A DNA stretch of 64,000 bases from Silanimonas sp. (lineage in GTDB: Bacteria > Pseudomonadota > Gammaproteobacteria > Xanthomonadales > Xanthomonadaceae): positions 124,001 to 188,000 of the forward strand of contig JAGXTI010000040.1 of the NCBI GenBank assembly GCA_018334015.1, written 5' to 3'. Under the pieces are notes generated by a model, which was not told the origin of the DNA, ran no database searches, and saw nothing but the letters and a program-made list of their open reading frames with translations. The position numbers were made by a program, and so were the translations under genes. This document shows positions 63,692-64,000 of the stretch, piece by piece. Position 1 is the first letter of the stretch; each line of letters starts with the position of its first letter.

Positions 63692-64000
63692 TGAGCCTCG
63701 TGCCCGGCCCGCTCGCGTTGTACATCCACATCCCGTGGTGCGTGCGGCGCTGCCCGTACTGCGACTTCAACGCGCACCAGCGCCCGCAGGAATTGCCGGT
63801 CGCCGAGTATGTCGCGGCCCTGATCCGCGATCTCGAGTTCGAGCTGCCAAACGTCTGGGGCCGCACCGTGCACAGCGTGTTCTTCGGCGGCGGCACGCCC
63901 AGCCTGTTCCCGGCGTCGGCGATCAACGACATCCTCGCCGCTTGCAGCGCTCGCATGCGGTTCGCGCCCGGCGCCGAGGTGACGCTGGAGTGCAACCCCG
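63692..64000 (+). CDS. hemW: HemW heme chaperone, radical SAM family (5' part only)
   Basis: First 103 residues of a radical-SAM protein of the HemN-like group. LALYIHIPWCVRRCPYCDF carries the cluster motif CxxxCxxC (Cys17, Cys21, Cys24), and VHSVFFGGGTPSLFP follows near residue 70. The CxxxCxxC spacing with the short N-terminus and the rph-rdgB-hemW order point to HemW rather than coproporphyrinogen dehydrogenase HemN. The gene continues past the window end. Confidence 0.92.

Overview
The window is a stretch of GC-rich chromosome that reads as a gammaproteobacterium of the order Xanthomonadales (Lysobacterales). The evidence is gene content and order: rpoZ-spoT-ridA-recG, divergent pilMNOPQ and a class A penicillin-binding protein, rpmE2 (type B L31) upstream of gltA, GTP-dependent PEP carboxykinase, FadE-type acyl-CoA dehydrogenase, and hemP next to a DUF6607 protein. 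The assignment is from protein recognition, not a phylogeny. I see no tRNA, rRNA, CRISPR, insertion sequence or prophage. About 57 genes are packed tightly, many with ATGA-type overlaps; long open frames antisense to them are by-products of GC-rich third positions.

Layout. 1-2.7 kb: 3'-truncated TonB-dependent receptor. 2.7-9.1 kb: a lipid-carbon block, with tetR-pckG transcribed leftward and hydrolase-fadE-hotdog transcribed rightward from a shared control region with inverted repeats. 9.2-16 kb: Tlc-like/MFS carrier, GMC oxidoreductase, M48 protease with LemA, class C serine hydrolase. 16-18.7 kb: lysine-rich histone H1-like protein with a long leader, then gcvT-gcvH. 18.7-25.1 kb: an iron block: two-gene ferric ABC importer lacking its ATPase gene, nfeD-qmcA, hemP-DUF6607 and a degenerate aldo/keto reductase; two Fur-box-like sites lie here. 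25.1-30.2 kb: Mn2+/Ca2+-exporter-like UPF0016 protein, CNT nucleoside transporter with a PfkB kinase, and motAB in which motA carries a one-base deletion.

30.4-34.4 kb: an outer-membrane/aminolipid cluster: an LpxH-like phosphoesterase, an OlsB-like N-acyltransferase, and a second, larger OlsF-like protein that fuses an O-acyltransferase to the same N-acyltransferase domain. 34.6-37.8 kb: metK, gap and ompW, the last behind two FNR/Anr-type boxes. 37.9-39.8 kb: a blaI-blaR-like pair (the M56 protease also carries a TonB C-terminal domain) with two operator dyads. 39.9-44.8 kb: transketolase with two sodium/proton-coupled solute symporters. 44.9-52.7 kb: pilQPONM and divergent PBP1A. 52.7-54.5 kb: gltA and rpmE2. 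54.5-62.3 kb (leftward): nucleoside hydrolase, recG, ridA, spoT, rpoZ, gmk, yicC. 62.3-64 kb (rightward): rph, rdgB and the start of hemW.

No large novel defence or biosynthetic system is visible. The most interesting signals are regulatory and evolutionary: the -41.5/-63.5 FNR-type box pair at ompW, the tandem OlsB/OlsF paralogues with a relic linker, the aldo/keto reductase that has lost three of four catalytic residues, the hemP-DUF6607 unit without a receptor and with a damaged-looking N-terminus, the broken motA, and two regulators whose operators overlap promoters that would make nearly leaderless transcripts.
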